DNA from: Argentina anserina
Lineage: Eukaryota > Streptophyta > Magnoliopsida > Rosales > Rosaceae
DNA length: 64,000 nt
Assembly (NCBI RefSeq): GCF_933775445.1
Contig: NC_065874.1
Span: 3,553,001-3,617,000 of the forward strand
Direction: 5' to 3'
In this document: positions 1 to 11,836 of the stretch, in pieces
How the letters are laid out: the number at the start of each line of letters is the position of its first letter
How positions within the stretch are numbered: the first letter of the stretch is position 1
The notes under the pieces: generated by a model
What the model saw: the letters and a program-made list of their open reading frames with translations, nothing else
Database searches by the model: none
Told to the model about the DNA's origin: nothing
Translations under genes and position numbers: made by a program

Positions 1-3000
1 GGTTGAAGTATATTTCAGTGGTATTCAACAAGTTGGTGGGAATCATTCCGTCATGGTTTGGGTCCTTATCCAAACTTCAAAGCTTGAGTCTGTCCGGTAA
101 CAAATTTTCAGGTTCCATACCAGCAGCCATCTTCAACTTATCAGCACTTCAAGCGATTTATTTGAGCTACAACCAATTATCAGGTACAATGTTTACATAC
201 ATACAACAAATCATTTGAGACACTGATCTGCAGTGCGATCTTTATGTACATCATAATTCTCAGATTAAGGTATAATTACGCTTATATCTAATTAATGATT
301 ATTAACTACAGGTAGCATACCAAAAGAAATCGGTAACCTAACAATGTTGAGGGATCTATACCTGGCTCAGAACAATTTCATAGGTACACGTGCCTCAGCT
401 CTGCTACATGCATGCATAATGGATAAATGCCTAAACCATCTATAAATGCCTATAACCGTGCTTATTATTTTCTTTCCTTTTTAGAAATTCCAAAAGAGAT
501 TGGCACTTTGAATCTGCTGGAGGTGTTGAATGTCCAAAATAATGCCCTCAAAGGGGCGATCCCTGTGGATGTCTTCAACATGTCTTCTCTAGCTATTCTG
601 GTTCTACCAGACAACAGCCTGAATGGAACTCTACCAGACAATATATGTCAACATCTACCAAATATTCAAGTGCTTCATCTGACCGGTAACCAGCTTGATG
701 GTCCACTTCCGTCCAAATTTCCGAACTGCAAAGAGCTTCGGATGCTATCATTGTCTGATAACATTTTCAGTGGAAGCATACCCAGAAATCTTGGCAACTT
801 GACCCAGTTACAGGAACTTTATCTTGGCTATAATAATCTGGCAGGTAACAGTCATGTCAACTTCACTGTTCTTTTTTTTTGGTCAAGTCAACTTCACTGA
901 TCACTACGTTTCTATTTGTTCAGAGAGCATGAAACTAATGTATGGTGTATAATTTTATTTTTTTAAGTTTTTTTCACTATAGAGATTTGAATCGCCTGAT
1001 GACTAGACAATTATAGGAATGCTAAGAGACAATAGTTTACATCGGGTGCTCATATTGTGGCAGGTATGGTACCACCTGAGATTGGTGATCTTCAAAATTT
1101 AGAGATATTATCACTCCAATACAATATTTTTGTTGGTCTCATTCCACCCACAATCTTCAACATGTCTTCAGTGACAGAGTTAACATTCACTATGAATCAG
1201 CTGTCAGGTAGCCTACCCGCAAACATAGGCCATGGAGTTCCAAACCTACAATATCTCTTTCTAACCGCTAATTACCTTACCGGACAAATCCCCGCCATCT
1301 TCATGTCTAATGCTTCAAAGCTGATGGACATAGATTTGAGCAATAACTTCATTTCTGGGGTTATTTCAAGCACACTCTGTTCCTTCACAAACCTTGAGTG
1401 GCTTAACTTGGGGGACAACAACTTGACAATGGATACTTCTGGTCCAAAAGAAAACATGTTCTTCAATTGTTTGGCTAATCTTACAAACTTGGGGACTTTA
1501 TCGTTGTCATACAATCCATTAGATGTCATGCTTCCTGCTTCCATTGGGAATATCTCTAAATCACTTCAAAGCTTGCTCTTACTCGATTGCAGCATGAAAG
1601 GCAGCATTCCTAGTGATGTTGGTAACTTGAGCAACTTGACAGTCTTGGATTTGGGGTACAATCAACTAAGTGGATCAATTCCTGCTTCAATAGGAAGACT
1701 TCGGAATCTCCAAGGTTTGTACTTGAGTAATAACAAACTGCAAGAACATATCCCAGATGAAGTTTGTCAACTTCAAAAACTCACCGAGTTATCTTTGGGT
1801 GTTAATCAATTCTCCGGCTCTATACCTTCATGCTTGGATCTTCTGGCTGCAACACTAAGAAAACTATCATTAAGGTCTAATTTGCTGACTTCATCAGTAC
1901 CATCTACTTTGTGGAGACTTACAGATATCTTGCAACTAGATTTGTCATCCAATTCTCTGGTTGGTTTTATCCCGGAAGATGTTGGTAATTTGAAAGCTGT
2001 TGGGCACATAGATTTGTCAAAAAACCGTTTATCTGGTGTCATACCAAGCAACATTGGGAGGCTTCAGGATATTGTCAATCTCTCATTGGCAAATAATAAT
2101 CTTGAAGGCTCCATTCCTGTATCAATTGGCAGCTTGCTGAACCTTGACCTTTTGGATTTATCCAAAAACAATCTATCTGGACTGATCCCGAAGTCTCTTG
2201 AAGCACTCGTACATCTCACGCATATGAACTTATCTTTCAACAAGCTCCAAGGAGAAGTTCCAACAGGTGGACCTTTTGAAAATTTCTCTGCTCTATCATT
2301 TGTCTCCAATGGTGAACTATGTGGTGCATCCCGACTACATCTTCCACCATGCAAAAGGAGGACTAATAACTCCTTGAAATACATTGTTATAGGGGTCTTG
2401 TTATCAGTGCTACTTGCGAACTTCCTTCTCATGTTGATACTACGCCGGAAAAGGAACGTTGAGCCTTCACTGGAGACTCCATTATTTCCTCAAGTTTGGA
2501 GAAAAGTTTCATACCTTCAACTTCTAAGGGCGACAAATGGATTTAGTGAAAGCAATTTACTTGGCACTGGGAGTTTCGGGTCAGTCTATAAAGGAACGCT
2601 TTCAGACGGGTTAGATGTTGCCATAAAGGTGTTCAATATACAACTAGAAGAGGCTTTCAAGAGCTTTGAAGTTGAATGCCAAATGCTAGGAAATATTCGT
2701 CATCGGAATCTTGTCAAAGTAATCAGTTGCTGCAGTCAAGATGATTTCAAAGCTGTAGTATTGGACTACATGCCTAAAGGAAGCCTCGACAAGTGGTTGT
2801 ATTCTCATGAATTTACTTTGAATTTCTTCCAGAGGTTGAATATAATGATAGATGTTGCATCAGCATTGGAATACCTTCACCATGGTTACGAAACACATAT
2901 TGTCCATTGTGATTTGAAGCCTAACAACATACTACTGGATGATGACATGGTTGCCCATGTTGCTGACTTTGGTATTGCAAAACTAATAGGAGGAGAAGAC

Positions 3001-3531
3001 TCAATGACTCGAACTATGACCCTTGCTACAGTGGGGTATATGGCACCAGGTATGCTGGCCACCAGTAGATTTACTTTTGATGCTCTATTTTAAGTATATT
3101 ATACATGAAGAAGATTACCTAGTACTTGTCATCATCTTTGTGCAGAGTATGGAATGGAAGGAATCGTAACTAGAAGAGGGGATGTATACAGCTTTGGTAT
3201 TGTACTACTGGAAACATTTACAAAAAAGAAGCCAACAGATGAGATGTTCGTTGGAGGAATGAATTTAAAGCAATGGGTTGCAGAATCATTACTTGCAGAT
3301 GCAATAGTTGAAGTTGTGGATGCTAACTTGCTTGGAACTCTGGAAGAGCAGGAGTCTGTGAGCATGAGGAATTGTTTTTCTTCCATTATGAGATTAGCTC
3401 TTGCTTGCTGTGCAGAAGTATCGGAAGAGAGAATAAATGTGCAAGATGCTCTAGCCACACTCGAGAAAATCAAGATCAAATTTTTAAAGGACACTGCAGG
3501 AGGTGCAGTGGTGAACCGTACTACTGTTTAG
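1..3531 (+). CDS. LRR receptor-like kinase, non-RD (subfamily XII-like), 5' end missing
   Basis: Plasma-membrane receptor kinase of the Xa21/EFR/FLS2-like group, whose known members sense microbial peptides. Exons: 1-183, 312-383, 485-844, 1064-3049, 3146-3531; about 994 residues are visible and the start lies upstream of the window. The ectodomain is a run of plant-type 24-residue LRRs (LxxLxLxxNxLxGxIP). A C-terminal LRR cap with a Cys pair, one membrane segment (about 2380-2440, followed by RRKR) and a kinase domain follow. The kinase shows the glycine loop GTGSFGSVYKG, AIKVF lysine, DFG and APE. Its catalytic loop is HCDLKPNN, so the Arg before Asp is replaced by Cys (non-RD). All four introns are phase 1, and the LRR exons are 72 and 360 nt, i.e. 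1 and 5 repeats. The last intron falls inside the APE motif, a usual place in this family. No frameshift or stop is seen. The exact ligand cannot be inferred. Confidence 0.93.
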
Positions 3532-4037
3532 CAGCCATGTCTTGAATGGATTCAGCTGTTTTTTTTTTTGTTTCAATTTGAGGAGAATTATTATACGCAC
3601 CAAGTTGCAAGTAGATCGATAATCATAATAATATCTCAGCCATTTATTTGATCAGGTTCACAAATGTAACAACTCTTTACTGGAAACAAGAGTACTATCT
3701 TGGACACTGCTGCTTTGTTATGGAGACTGTAAACCAGTTGAGTTGGGTTGGAGCACGAAAGTCAATTTTGAAATGAAAACCGCTACTTGGTTACGTACTT
3801 ACATTTGAACATACTTTTCTATTCTACCAAAATATATAATATAGCTTTGATCAGCTGATTAGTCATGCCCGGCCAATGAAAGGGAGCAAACCATGAATTT
3901 GTATACAAATCAGAAATGACAACATCAAAAGGTGTCAAAAATTGTTACTCACAATTCTGTTTTGGTATAAGTTGCCAACGTAGCTTCAATTGCAAGTTTC
4001 AGATAATCCAGAATCAACTATACTAAACGAAATCGAA
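3532..4037. other. spacer between convergent genes
   Basis: About 0.5 kb of AT-rich sequence between the stop of the receptor kinase and the stop of the convergent peptide gene. It must hold both 3' UTRs. No further gene or repeat was recognised. Confidence 0.6.
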
Positions 4038-4355
4038 TCATGAACCAGCTACTAGCAAATGTCTTGAGGAATTAGGTGCCTTGTTGGTCCTGTGGCTTGG
4101 ACCAGAGGGTGGAATTTTAGGACGCTTTGATAAAACATGAATGTGATCCTGGGAAGCCATTTCTACCGGCTTGACCTGGTACTTGAGACTGTTAATCACA
4201 GCTGGTGCAGTCGTCTCTACAGCACCTTGTGTGCTGTGACCATTTGGAGCCACCGGGTAAGTTCTAGCAGCTGATGTTAAGGCTACTAAAACTGAGAGAC
4301 TGATTAAAACTTTGATGGTGAAGAAGCAACATGGTTTCTGACTGAAGGTATGCAT
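4038..4355 (-). CDS. small secreted peptide precursor with IDA/IDL-like motif
   Basis: A 105-residue single-exon precursor. It has an N-terminal hydrophobic signal peptide (about residues 10-30, ending near TSAA), a poorly conserved middle, and near the C-terminus the motif IPPSGPSHRTN. This closely resembles the PIPPSxPSKRHN core of INFLORESCENCE DEFICIENT IN ABSCISSION (IDA) and IDA-LIKE peptides, which are processed in the apoplast and bind HAESA-type LRR receptor kinases. The related PIP/PIPL peptides share the SGPS core. Two departures are visible: HRTN in place of KRHN, and a tail of about 14 residues after the Asn. A TATA-like box lies about 85 bp upstream. The gene is convergent with the receptor-kinase gene. 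Assignment to secreted signalling peptides is fairly firm; IDL versus PIPL is not settled. Confidence 0.68.
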   Translation of the reverse strand: MHTFSQKPCCFFTIKVLISLSVLVALTSAARTYPVAPNGHSTQGAVETTAPAVINSLKYQVKPVEMASQDHIHVLSKRPKIPPSGPSHRTNKAPNSSRHLLVAGS

Positions 4356-4440
4356 GAAGGAATAGCCAGCAAGAATTGGTTTAGATTGTTAATCTGAGAT
4401 AGCTGAGATAGTGAGGACGATAGGACACCATCAATCAACG

Positions 4441-4447
4441 TTTATAT
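4441..4447 (-). promoter_or_regulatory. TATA-like box of the peptide gene
   Basis: ATATAAA on the minus strand, about 85 bp before the start codon of the IDL-like gene. The distance is plausible for a short 5' UTR. A CATGCA element lies just further upstream near 4460. Confidence 0.45.
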
Positions 4448-5793
4448 GTGTGCGCAATTGCATGCATTTTGAACATGTGCTTGTAGTGAAATGAAGCATC
4501 ACATGTTACTTTTTGGATGGATAGATCTTAGCATAGATATCAATTATGATACTTTGGAAAGTTTGAGGTATAAGATAGTTTCGTCGGCTCGATTTTCCGT
4601 CCATGATGTTCATGTTCTTGTAAAATAAAAGCTTGGTGACATTGAATCAGTCCGTTTTGATCTCCTACCTGCCTATTTTTCCAATCATATATTGTACCTT
4701 TTCGGTTCCGTGATATGGATTCGATGACTAGTTGCATGCTGAGCACACTTCATTGAGGATTTTGTCAACTCACAAGGATTTCAATAGTTCATTTCCTCGA
4801 AGAATATCCTATATATCATCATTTCAACTTGGAAAGTACAAAATTAGCTCCACTATTTCACAAAAAGGAGAATGAAAATGGGTTTTCTTACGTATACTAA
4901 TCATTGGATCTCAGCTCTAGGAAAGAGCTCATGAAGGGTCAGTTTTGAGAAAGTTATGAAGTGTAGCTATCTAGATTGGATTGTAAACTCTTGGCAACTT
5001 ACTTTTTAATAATTCTGGTAGAGCAAATTGTAACTTGATTCGAGGGATGAGCGTGAAAGGCATTTTTCAGAAACTTAATTCAAGAAAGAGGGCTGGTTCA
5101 AAACTTCAAACAGGAAAACATCACATTCACATGCTTTCGGGAGGGTGAGGCGCTATCAGCAACAGCTAACTAACCAACCCACCCGAGAGGTGGAACACAT
5201 TTTAGTCGATAGGTTAAGATACATTGAAATGAGACATCACATACTTTTTTCTTGTTCTGTTTTTGGAGTTTTGAACTCAATTGTCGTGGTCTTGAGGGAT
5301 GTACTATATTTTCAAGTAATCTGCTCATGAGTTCCAGAATGTCTACAACGATCTTATTTGATGATAATTATAGGTTATGAGTACTATAACACAGATCAAT
5401 GGTTGTTATAATACATAATTCAACAACAAAAGCTTAAACCCTAGGCTTAGACAGACAACTTGCCTTGACTTCCTGCATTGGATTGCCTAATGGCCAACCA
5501 CTTGCTACTTGTACATCCTAGGTTGATCAAGCTGCGGAGGGAGGGATCCTACTTGTCAAGGAATTAAAACTTATAACCAACTAGAACTTCTTCCAAGTGC
5601 GTGTTAAACACTTCCATAAGATCTGAAGAAGATAATCAAACGACTTAAGTCGGATGTTTATTCATCCATTGATATGAATATAGCCAGCAGGCAAAGATGT
5701 CCAGAAGGCGAAAATGTTACTTACCAAAATGGAGGAAAAGAAGAACTTACATTATGTGGTCAGCCATAATAAGTCATTGTGGAACTCCCTCCA
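4448..5793. other. spacer downstream of acetolactate synthase regulatory subunit
   Basis: AT-rich sequence between the promoter of the peptide gene and the stop codon of the acetolactate synthase subunit, whose 3' UTR must extend into the right part. Short open frames here have no recognisable similarity. No structured RNA or clear transposon end was seen. Confidence 0.5.
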
Positions 5794-8700
5794 TTATAAT
5801 GGAAGGGGGTATCCACGGAGATAAGTTGAATCCACACCAGAACCGCGCTCCAATGCCACTCTCCCAGTCCGTGCAATCTACAAGTTGAAAAGGATAGTCA
5901 AAATCTAGGAGTGTGGAATGATAGGAGCATTTTGTGCGACATTCTTAACATGTTTTTACCTCAATTTGTACTTTGCTTAGCCCTTATTATTGTACTATTG
6001 AGTCATTGAGTCGTAGTAAGAGTCTTTGGCGGCATTAGATGCATTTTTGTGCTTACATGAGTTAAAAACGCATAATTGGTCTAGAGTCCTAGTTTGACTA
6101 GGAATCTTTGTTAAGTTTTGAAACTAATTATCTCTTACTTATGATTATATTTTCTTATTTTCAGATTGGATTGAAGAGATAATTAAAGAAAAAGAGATGG
6201 AGACAAGTCACGTAACAATTAAATAGAATATGATCATTAAAGGCATAAAACATGGCATGATTTAAGATGTAAGCATGACATTATTATAGGAAAAAAGAAG
6301 CAATTTCAAACCCTCTATCTTTTCTCTATATATACATGGTTTCACCTCTCAAATATCATCACTTCTCCTTTACATTTAAGAGTCAAACCTCTACCAAAAT
6401 ATTACCTCAAATATCATTCATCAAAACAGCAAGTCATTCTCCCCCATATACAAATTTCATCTCCACCGAAATCACCATTGAAGACACACCTCCAAGGTTC
6501 CTACAACGTGTGATTCTCGCAACTCATCTCAACGGGTTTTTTCGTTTTTGATTTTTTACAATATTGTCTATAAAGATTGTAGTATGATGTTTGTGTGATA
6601 TTATTGTTTTGTATTAAGAATCGAAATTTTCAGATTGTTTTATTGGATTTTTGGATCTTTGCCGAATTGATGGTTTCCTATAATTAATGAGTATGTATTT
6701 CTATTGTTGTGTTTTAATCATCTTTCTCATACTTTTAGATAATTTTCAGATATGTGCATATGAATTTAGTGCTTGGATAAAGTCCCTAAAATTGTGTTTT
6801 AGTGCTAGATTCATCAACCATATTAACACAAATTGAATCATGCCCTAAGTAGGTTCGGTTTGTGTTGATTAAAAATGGTAAAAATTCTGGAAATTTACAT
6901 ATGAAACATGTCTCTAACAAAGATTTGGTGCTTAAATGTAATCTTGTTTGATTTCTACTCTAAGTGTTATTGAATTCGATTGCATGCAAATTTAAATTAG
7001 GCCCTAAGTCAATCTAAATGTTAATTGAAATCTTGCATGATTAGATAATCCCCTAAGGTTCTAATTGTATTGGTGTCTAAAAAGTATGTAATTGGTCGAA
7101 TTTGCATTCTGGTTCGAACTTGTAATTATGTGGTGTAATAGTAAATTTGGTTTAAGTTTGTTAAATAGAAGTCGATCATGTAAATAATAATTTTGGTTTT
7201 ATTTTAGTAGGTAATAATCAATCTCAAACCCCTCATTGTTTGTTAACACTAAAAGTTTAGAGTTCCTTTCAATTCTCCGGAAAGAACGATCCATGCTTAT
7301 TCTATACTAACGATGATGTTTTACAGGGTTTATTATAGACGTTTTAATTAACATTCTATCATGGAACCATCCACCGACCCAGCAACCAAGCCCTTATACT
7401 ATCTAAAGCAATGAAATCCTGTTGGAACAATGTCTATACGCAACAAAAGCACGAGCGTTCAACAATAGTTGTTTATTGGTTAGAGCAACAATTACTGAAA
7501 GACAAACCTCGCAAAGCCCATAGGGCTCAAGTAACTTCTGCAGTGCAACCATTTTATTCAAATCGCCAGTAAGCTGAAACAGTAACGAATAGATATTACT
7601 AACGATATGTTGTAAAGCAAAGCAATACCAACGGATGTTATGTCCCTGGTATAATGTAGTCAATTAGATTGCGGACAACGCTCAGCAGTGGCACTTCTGG
7701 AACAAGATAAATAATACTTCAGCCCTGATCCCAACTAATACCAACAATTAATAGGCTAAAACACTACCATACAGATAAAATGGAAGTATTGAACAATCAG
7801 AATATGTTGATTTGAAGGAAAGAGATTTGACCTCAAGAGTAATTGTGTGATCAGAAACATCAACAGCTTTAGCACGGAAAATGCCAGCAATATCGAGAAC
7901 ATCCCTTCTAGCACTAGCGTTTACAGCAATCTTTATTAACATCAACTCCCGCTCAGCAAATGGTAAGTGTGTGATATCCCGAACCTGAAGAGACAACCAC
8001 CATTTTCTATCCAATAAGGCATGAACAAATCCTGGTTCTAAGAAAGCTTAAAATAACAGCTACCCAAATTGAATTCATTAGTCAATCAATACTGAACTGA
8101 AAAAGGATGATGAGAGAGAATATAAGAACAGTTTTTTTTTAACTGGGGTCAGAAAATTATGAATATTAGTTCAGTTTGACAGTATACTAGCTTTTCACAG
8201 TGCCCTTTTAATAACTTGCAGGCTCAAAGACTTTTTCTGGAGATTAGTAAGTCTTGCCCAAAAACAAATGCTGTAAATCCATTATGAGCTTGTGAACATA
8301 TAAGTTCAGAAACCTCACCTCATGAAGATCTATTAACTTGCGGAGTTGCTGGACCAACTTGGTAATTGAGTCATCAGTACCAGGAACAACAGTTGTAATG
8401 CGAGAAAGCCCTTCCTTCTCAGAAGGCCCCACAGCTAGACTCTAGAAGATGAAGTGCACAGAAGAAGTCACACAAGGAAAGAGCCGAAAGGCCAAAGAAA
8501 AGAAAATATGAAAAAAGAAAAAAAAATGAGCTCAGCTCAATCAGCTAACCTGAATGTTGTAACCTCTTCGAGATATGACTCCTGTGACTATGTTGAGGAC
8601 TCCAGGTACATCACTCACAAGCATACACAAAGTGTGTGACTGAACCCCAGTTGACTGTAATAATAAATTGGAATGATATGAATGTTTAGGTTATGATGAT

Positions 8701-11559
8701 TTGTAAAGTTTACACTTGAATTAAATATTTTGACAACTGCAATCTGGCAAAGAATTCTATTTTAAACCATGCACACCTTTAAAGTGAAACAAATAGCTAT
8801 CGTTTTAGGAAATATTATAAGATGGATCACCACTTAAGGCATTTCAGGCTGTAAGAAAACTTACATCTTCATCATAGAGAACACCCCAATGAGCATCAAG
8901 TACTGGATTTGAACGAAAGTCATCGTATGGCTCCACAGGATAAACATCACCCTTCAGTAGTGAAATGAGATTCACTTATGTTCAGCCAAACATTATAACA
9001 TATCAAGACTCACAGTCACATAATAATTGCCCTGATCTCTATACCATTATATTATTTGAAACTTGAAACCATTACATAATTAAGTTACTTTATTCAAGAG
9101 AATCAGAACTTTACTAAACAGAGGAGGTACGCTTTAATATGCATCATATAAATGTCATCTTGAATCATATGCTAAGTCATTCAATTTAATAGCATATGAA
9201 TGAGACACTCGAATCCATTTCAGTCCTATTAAAAGTTCCATAAAATTCATGAATGATAAAAATGCGTGCACGGGATGAACTGTGAACTTATAGAACAGAA
9301 GTCTACTGAAAGGTAAGACATATAGGGTATCCTTCCACAGAGGAAGTCATATAAGGAAATGTACCTGTGAGGCACTACTGCTAGAACCATTGGCTGAATG
9401 ATTTGTGTTCACCGCAATTTCATCATCAGACATTGTTCTTTCAAGATCAGGGTAGGAAGCTGCAGAAAATCTCCAAAAAGGAGCTGTCTCCCCCATCTTT
9501 TCTCGTCTCAAAGCAATCTGTCAGTTTAGAAAAATGGAAACCTCAATTTAGAGTATTTACATAATCTACCAAAAAAAGTATAGTTCACCACCACCATCAA
9601 CGATTACACATTGTACTGTTTTAGAGGGTTAAACACATTCACAGACACGCGTGCGCACATACACACACAAACACCCATGTCTAGTGATAAGCATGACAAT
9701 GCATACAGTATATGCAACTTGCCTTTCCAGTTCTTGCAAGTTCTTTTATTCCAAATTTGCTCAAGTTTCTTTGAACAGCAACCATTTTTCCAGGGTCTCC
9801 AGTAACCTGAGACATCCACAGAGGTCTTAGAGTCTAAATGTCTAAATCCAAACACATTCGGCTTTATTGTCATTTTCCACAAGAAATGGAACTATGATTC
9901 ACAACTGGAGGATGAACAAAGGATATTACAACATTTACCTCAATTGTAAGTGAATGTTCTGAGATGTCCACAATTTTTGCTCTGAAGATGTCCACTAACC
10001 ACATGATCTAAAAAAATTGAGAACACAAACAAGATGAGGCGCAAGGATTTCCCAAGATGATAACTAGTGTCTAGCAGTGCTCATAGCCGTAAAACTAGGA
10101 AATGAACCCCTGTTTCTTCATAAAATAATCACCTAGGAGGCTAGAACAAACAATACCTAAACATGCAGTAACAGTGACCGCTACAGTAAATTTAATGGCT
10201 GGGGGAGAATTTCATATAGACTTACCTTGGTTATTCAAAAATAGAATCAAACCAAGTTGAGTAGGACAGTTTCTCGGAAGTAATCACACTAATTATCTCA
10301 GACTAATACATGATTGTACCAATACATTGTTTTTGATGATTTGAATCTTTACCTCTGCACGGTTGCTTGGATCTGCATGAAGTTTGATAAGCATCAATTC
10401 ACGTTCCACTTGTGGCTCCCTTGAGATATCTTCAACCTGACAAAGTAGAACTATAAGTGAAGATGAGGCAGAAGCAAGTACGCAAAGGACCTTAATTTTT
10501 AAATTAAATATAAAAGGAATAGTAGGCATTGCTCATCCTCCCAACTGCTCATCTCCGTTAAAATCAAACTGGATGCCATAAGGTAGATCTGTAAGAAATT
10601 ATCAAGTATAACCTTTATCACATTCACCAACTTGTTGAGCTGTTCAACAACTTGCCGCAAAACGTTTTCAGTCCCCGAGACAACTATGGTAAAGAGAGCC
10701 CTATCCTTGTTCAAGCCAACAGCAAGGGACTCAATATTGTAACCCCTCCTGGCAAAAACCCCTGCTATTCGGTTTATAATTCCACTCTCATCACCAACAA
10801 ACACTGAAATTGTATGACGCTTCACCCTGAAATGACATATATTCAGATATTCAGAACTCACAACTTAAAATAGTAGACATACACATCAAAGATTTAAAAA
10901 GACTTCCCCGAGACCCTATTATGATTGAAGTTCAAGGGTCATGGATGAAAAAGTGCAATTGAGTTTTATGTAGGCATAAATCAGCAAGTGGGGAACTCTA
11001 ATTAGCCAAACTGACGGGTCTAAATTCCTAGAGGAATTCACAAGGTACTGTGATTCTGTGAATGGAAACAATCCCCTATTCACTAACTACAGTTCAAGTC
11101 TATAATCTGAGACATCATAGAACTTAACAACAGATCATGAACTCTATACACACATCCTTTTCTTCACTTTTGATACTCTCCTCACAAAGACAGAAATCGT
11201 TTGGATAGTTAATTTGAACTTGACTCCAGAACTGAGCTGTACTGAAAAAAAAAGTACTGGTTGTCTCCATCAAAAGTCAATCCACCTAACTTCAAAAAAC
11301 GAATAAGTTATATTCTCTAACAACTATTTGAAAAAGACTACATTTTTCCTCAGTTAGACCAAAAGAATAAAGCTACCAAATTCTAGCATCTAGTCAGGCA
11401 ACTGAAAATCACAAAACACACTAAACTGAGCTCATCCCAAAAAAAACTCCCAACACAATTAGGAACCCAATTCCACCAGAGAAAGTTCAGCAATCCTTAC
11501 CAATTTAGCACGCTCAATACACTCAAATCAAAACCCAGAAAGAAAGGAAAAGCAAACTA

Positions 11560-11590
<31 letters not shown>

Positions 11591-11836
11591 CAAAACGGTA
11601 GAGTTAACCAGAACTCACTTAGAGCGAGTCAATGCAGAAACAGACTCAGTGACAGACACAGCATTGTTGGTGCTGGCAGAGACCACAAGGTCCTTAGACA
11701 CCAAGTACTTGAACTGTGGCCTCCGATGGCCTAGGTCTAAACTTTTCAAGAACCCACGTCCCAAATCGACTCTGAAACATGGGTTCTGGATGAACAGTGA
11801 AGTCGAGCACGGTGGTGATGACAGTGAAGCCGCCAT
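5794..11836 (-). CDS. acetolactate synthase (AHAS) small regulatory subunit, plastid
   Basis: Regulatory subunit of acetohydroxyacid synthase, the first common enzyme of Val/Leu/Ile synthesis. It activates the catalytic subunit and mediates feedback inhibition by branched-chain amino acids. Exons in coding order: 11619-11836, 10613-10826, 10353-10436, 9939-10007, 9723-9806, 9365-9517, 8865-8951, 8550-8654, 8319-8441, 7832-7984, 7508-7573, 5794-5877. They sum to 1440 nt (479 aa), matching the plant family length. A Ser-rich plastid transit peptide comes first, then two ILVH-type repeats, each opening with an ACT domain ([26 protein letters not shown]). The start at 11836 (MAASLSS) is preferred to an upstream in-frame ATG because it opens a typical transit peptide. 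The intron after exon 5 has a GC donor (AAG|GCAAGT). The last intron is 1630 bp, far longer than the others. Confidence 0.95.
5930..7400. mobile_element. LTR-like insertion inside the last intron of the acetolactate synthase subunit gene
   Basis: The last intron (5878-7507) is several times longer than any other in the gene. Its middle does not resemble ordinary intron sequence. It contains phrases familiar from long Ty3/gypsy LTRs (GAGCATTTTGTGC, GAGTTAAAAACGC, GGAAAGAACGATC followed by TTTACAGGGTTTA) and a TATATATA box near 6330. No matching second LTR, coding domain or target-site duplication was found. A solo or truncated LTR is the best guess; the ends are approximate. Confidence 0.4.
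11563..11590. repeat. (GA)14 microsatellite in intron 1
   Basis: Uninterrupted AG dinucleotides, reading CT on the coding strand, about 30 bp inside the first intron of the acetolactate synthase subunit gene. Confidence 0.95.

Noticed and set aside
6336..6551. 71-codon frame inside the last intron of the acetolactate synthase subunit gene
   Set aside because: No similarity; it lies within the LTR-like insertion.
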